A stretch of DNA of 64,000 nt from VXRD01 sp965242535. Its GTDB lineage: Bacteria; Latescibacterota; UBA2968. Position 1 is the stretch's first letter. Every line of letters begins with the position of its first letter. Below are positions 61,621-64,000 of the stretch, one piece after another. The notes below the pieces were generated by a model, which had not been told where the DNA came from, ran no database searches, and saw only the letters and a program-made list of their open reading frames with translations. A program made the translations under genes and the position numbers. The stretch covers positions 2,790,001 through 2,854,000 of the forward strand of contig OZ251458.1 in NCBI GenBank assembly GCA_965242535.1, in the 5' to 3' direction.

Positions 61621-61811
61621 TCTCGCCTCTCGCCTTTCGCCTCTCGCCTCTCGCCTCTCGCCTCTCGCCTCTCGCCTCTCGCCTCTCGCCTCTCGCCTCT
61701 CGCCTCTCGCCTCTCGCCTTTCGCCTTTCGCCTCTCGCCTCTCGCCTCTCGCCTCCCGTCTCCCGTCTCCCGTCTCCCGTCTCCCGTCTTCCGCCTCTCC
61801 CGTCTCCCGCC
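61621..61811. repeat. long heptanucleotide repeat (GCCTCTC)n passing into (CTCCCGT)n, next to hsdR
   Basis: About nineteen GCCTCTC units with a few C-to-T variants occupy 61621-61755, followed by about seven CTCCCGT units to 61809. The end of the tract touches the hsdR stop codon. Translations through it are simple repeats (R-E-A-R-G-E-R or S-P-L-A-S-R-L) and are not genes. The stretch 61468-61620 contains a fragment of the CAGTTGTACCCCGCTCG sequence seen in the ~400-bp element, and otherwise nothing I can name. Confidence 0.85.
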
Positions 61812-64000
61812 TCAAACAAATTGATTTAACGACACGTAGTCCTTGACGTAATCGGAAACGATAGTGCGGTATTCCTCGGGCACGAGGATCAGGTCGTCGA
61901 GGGAGAAGATCGGGTTGGTGACCAATGCGGTATAGCGTCCGCGGTCCATGATGTATCGAATCTGATCGCTGGTGCTATACGCCTTGAAGTAGGGCTTGAC
62001 GGCGAGAATGACCTCGGGGTCTTCCAGCTTTTGATCCGCGAGGAACTTGTCGAATTCCTCGTCTAGCAACTCGTCTTTGGACTTGAAGCGCGGGATGAGA
62101 CCCAAGGCTTTTTCCAAAATTTCGCGCAGGGTCAAGCGGCGATCCACATCCGCGGCGCGGCGCAACTTCTCCAACGTGTAATACTCCTCCGGCTTGTTGA
62201 ACACCTCGCGGTGGACGTAGTCGATAACGCGCTCCCACTGACCCGCTTCAACCGCCTGCACGACGGTCTCGTCCCCGCGCACCGCGTCCGCAAACCGGTC
62301 GAAAAACATGCGGTCGATCCGCATGCCCTCCGCTCCGATGCGTTCCTCTCGAACCGCCGCGAGTGCGTCCGGCCCCAAATGCCGATAGGCGCCGAGATAG
62401 GCGGTTTGCTCATCGATGCCTTCCCGGGCATGGGCAGTACCTCGCGGTCGGGGCAACTTCAACACCTCGGCGTAATTGAACTCGGTCTCGAAGTATTCGC
62501 AGTTGGCAAAAAAGTCGAACAGCTTAAACGCGGTCTTCTCCGGTTCGGCGACATCGCCTTTCAATGCGTCGTCGAAAAGCAGGTCGAGAAAATTGTGCCG
62601 CCGCGTGCCGCGGCCCTTGATCTGGATGAAGTCCGTCGGCGAGAAAATGGGGCGGAACAAGCCGAGGTTGAGAATGTCCGGGCAGTCGTAGCCCGTGGTC
62701 ATCATCCCCACCGTCACGCACACGCGGGCCTTGCTCGTGCGGTATTCGGGCAGAAAATGGCCCGCGCCGAGCAAGTTGTTGTGGGCAAAATTCGCGGCAA
62801 ACTGCTGGGCGTCCCGCACCTGCGACGTGACCTGCACCGCGAAATCCGATCGATACCGCCCGGGAAACATGCGATGGGCGATCTCGTTGAGGAGATGGGT
62901 CAACCGCGCCGCGTGGTTCTGGCTGACCGCGAAAACGATGGCCTTGCCGATCTCGCCGCTGACCGGATCGCGCAGCGCGTTTTCCATAAACGCCGTGCAA
63001 AAAAGCGCGTTGGTCTCATCCGCGAAAAACGTCTTCTCAAATTCGCGTTGCTTGTAGGTCGCCTCTCGATCCTCGCCCGTGTCGTCCGTGAACGCGACCA
63101 TAAACCCTTGCTCGGACAGGAGTTGCGTGGTCACATCCGTGCGCGCATCCACCACCGTCGGGTTGATGAGCACGCGGTCTCGCACGCCATCGATCAGGGA
63201 ATAGCGAAACGTGGGTTGCCCGCTCTCGCAACCAAAGGTGCGGTACGTGTCGCGCAACAACCGCCGCTCGGTTTCACGGGGATCGGCCGCATCGGCATGG
63301 GCAACGCCTTTTAGATAATCTCGCGGCGTGGCGGTCAGTCCCAACTTGTAACCCACAAAATAATCGAACACGGCCCGCGCATTGCCGCCGATGGATCGGT
63401 GCGCCTCGTCGGAAATCACCAAATCAAAATCCGTCGGCGAGAACAGCGACTGGTACTTGTTGTCGAACAGCAGGGATTGAACCGTGCTGACCACGATCTC
63501 CGCGCCGCGCCAGTCCTCCCGTCGCGACTTGTAAATCACCGCGTCAAAATCGTTGGCGAGCAAGACTTGAAACACTTTTGCGGCTTGGTCTTCCAATTCC
63601 AGCCGATCCACCAAAAACAGCACGCGCCGCGCATTCCCGGTGCGGAGAAACAACTTGATAACCGCAGCCGAGACGAGCGTCTTGCCCGTGCTGGTCGCCA
63701 TTTCCAAGAGAAAGCGATCCGCACCCTCCCGCACGGCGCGTTGCACGGCGCGAACGGCCCGCACTTGATACGGCCGCAAAAAGCGCAAGCGGTATTCTCG
63801 GATGAACCCCTCGCGCTCATCGGCGTTTCGCCACGCCGCCTCCACCGAGTAATTGGGCCGTTGCGTCAGCGCGATATAGTCATCGCCGACGCGCTCGTCG
63901 ACGAGCCGCTGCGGCTGGGGCACGACCTCCCGGTAGCGTCCCACCGAATCCGGCGCGGGAAACGCCGTGATGATGTGCGGATTGCCCCGGTCCAAATCCC
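61812..64000 (-). CDS. hsdR: type I restriction endonuclease subunit HsdR (5' end beyond the window)
   Basis: At least 729 residues; the frame stays open to the window edge, so the N-terminal nuclease part is mostly missing. The SF2 translocase is complete: RPYQVRAVRAVQRAVREGAD, Walker A MATSTGKTLVSAA, IVVSTVQSLLF, the DEAH-type SDEAHRSIGGNARAVFDYF, GLTATPRDYLKG, later VGMMTTGYDCPDILNLGLFR and QIKGRGTRRHNFLD. The C-terminal ~200 residues resemble the HsdR tail that binds the M-S core. With the HsdM-HsdS fusion it forms a type I restriction enzyme that translocates and cuts unmodified DNA. Confidence 0.93.
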   Translation of the reverse strand, partial: DLDRGNPHIITAFPAPDSVGRYREVVPQPQRLVDERVGDDYIALTQRPNYSVEAAWRNADEREGFIREYRLRFLRPYQVRAVRAVQRAVREGADRFLLEMATSTGKTLVSAAVIKLFLRTGNARRVLFLVDRLELEDQAAKVFQVLLANDFDAVIYKSRREDWRGAEIVVSTVQSLLFDNKYQSLFSPTDFDLVISDEAHRSIGGNARAVFDYFVGYKLGLTATPRDYLKGVAHADAADPRETERRLLRDTYRTFGCESGQPTFRYSLIDGVRDRVLINPTVVDARTDVTTQLLSEQGFMVAFTDDTGEDREATYKQREFEKTFFADETNALFCTAFMENALRDPVSGEIGKAIVFAVSQNHAARLTHLLNEIAHRMFPGRYRSDFAVQVTSQVRDAQQFAANFAHNNLLGAGHFLPEYRTSKARVCVTVGMMTTGYDCPDILNLGLFRPIFSPTDFIQIKGRGTRRHNFLDLLFDDALKGDVAEPEKTAFKLFDFFANCEYFETEFNYAEVLKLPRPRGTAHAREGIDEQTAYLGAYRHLGPDALAAVREERIGAEGMRIDRMFFDRFADAVRGDETVVQAVEAGQWERVIDYVHREVFNKPEEYYTLEKLRRAADVDRRLTLREILEKALGLIPRFKSKDELLDEEFDKFLADQKLEDPEVILAVKPYFKAYSTSDQIRYIMDRGRYTALVTNPIFSLDDLILVPEEYRTIVSDYVKDYVSLNQFV

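Noticed and set aside
61621..61811. Possible CRISPR array
   Set aside because: The repeats are contiguous seven-base units with no spacers, and there is no cas gene nearby.
61474..61846. Several open frames across the heptamer tract
   Set aside because: They translate to perfect heptapeptide-like repeats because the unit is seven bases; there is no ribosome binding site or homology.

Overview
The window is a bacterial chromosomal segment of fairly high GC content. An outer membrane is implied by an LpxH-type lipid A hydrolase, a TonB-dependent receptor with carboxypeptidase-D-like N-terminus, DUF4249-type lipoproteins and an Slt-type lytic transglycosylase. The mix of sulfatase, phytanoyl-CoA dioxygenase, TIM-barrel sugar isomerase, DUF6785-type membrane protein, dockerin-ended secreted protein, many toxin-antitoxin and Uma2 genes, and intergenic hairpin repeats resembles uncultured candidate phyla such as Latescibacterota or Poribacteria. 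That placement is inference; no rRNA or other decisive marker is present. I found no tRNA, rRNA or CRISPR array.

Layout. 0-6 kb: Uma2 endonuclease remnants, a sulfatase, a sarcosine-oxidase-like flavoprotein and Lon. 6-11.3 kb: a repeat block, then a 1479-residue secreted GLUG/FN3/Ig/dockerin protein preceded by a 16-C tract. 12-15.4 kb: an inactive and an active M16 peptidase around a PhyH dioxygenase. 15.4-21 kb: ABC exporter pair and a RecD2-type helicase. 21-26 kb: tsaC, a small membrane protein, an Slt-like lipoprotein and a sugar nucleotidyltransferase. 26-31 kb: an AAA ATPase with a Toprim-like DUF4276 partner, then a UvrD-type helicase carrying a degenerate exonuclease domain. 31-35.4 kb: lpxH, glpK, purC. 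35.4-39.6 kb: five tandem coiled-coil/membrane microproteins, several broken toxin-antitoxin genes and a methyltransferase-HNH fusion. 39.6-46 kb: a minus-strand envelope cluster. 47-53 kb: housekeeping genes (LON-domain protein, LysR regulator, accD, aroQ, NadD-like, TIM-barrel isomerase, sucD). 53.3-64 kb: a defence island with a DUF5131-TcmP fusion, a coupled cytosine methyltransferase/ParB-like/nuclease-like operon, and a type I restriction system with fused HsdM-HsdS.

Intergenic DNA is unusually structured. A short hairpin family (core GGACAGGC...GCCTGTCC) occurs about 15 times. A ~400-bp element occurs four times; in its best copy the ends are the two halves of that hairpin, and its internal stems show paired base changes between copies. 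One copy carries a nested 161-bp element with perfect 15-bp inverted ends and a TTA target duplication. The strongest candidates for something new are the methyltransferase/ParB/nuclease operon, the DUF5131-TcmP fusion, the structured repeat element, the five-gene microprotein array and the poly-C switch before the dockerin protein.
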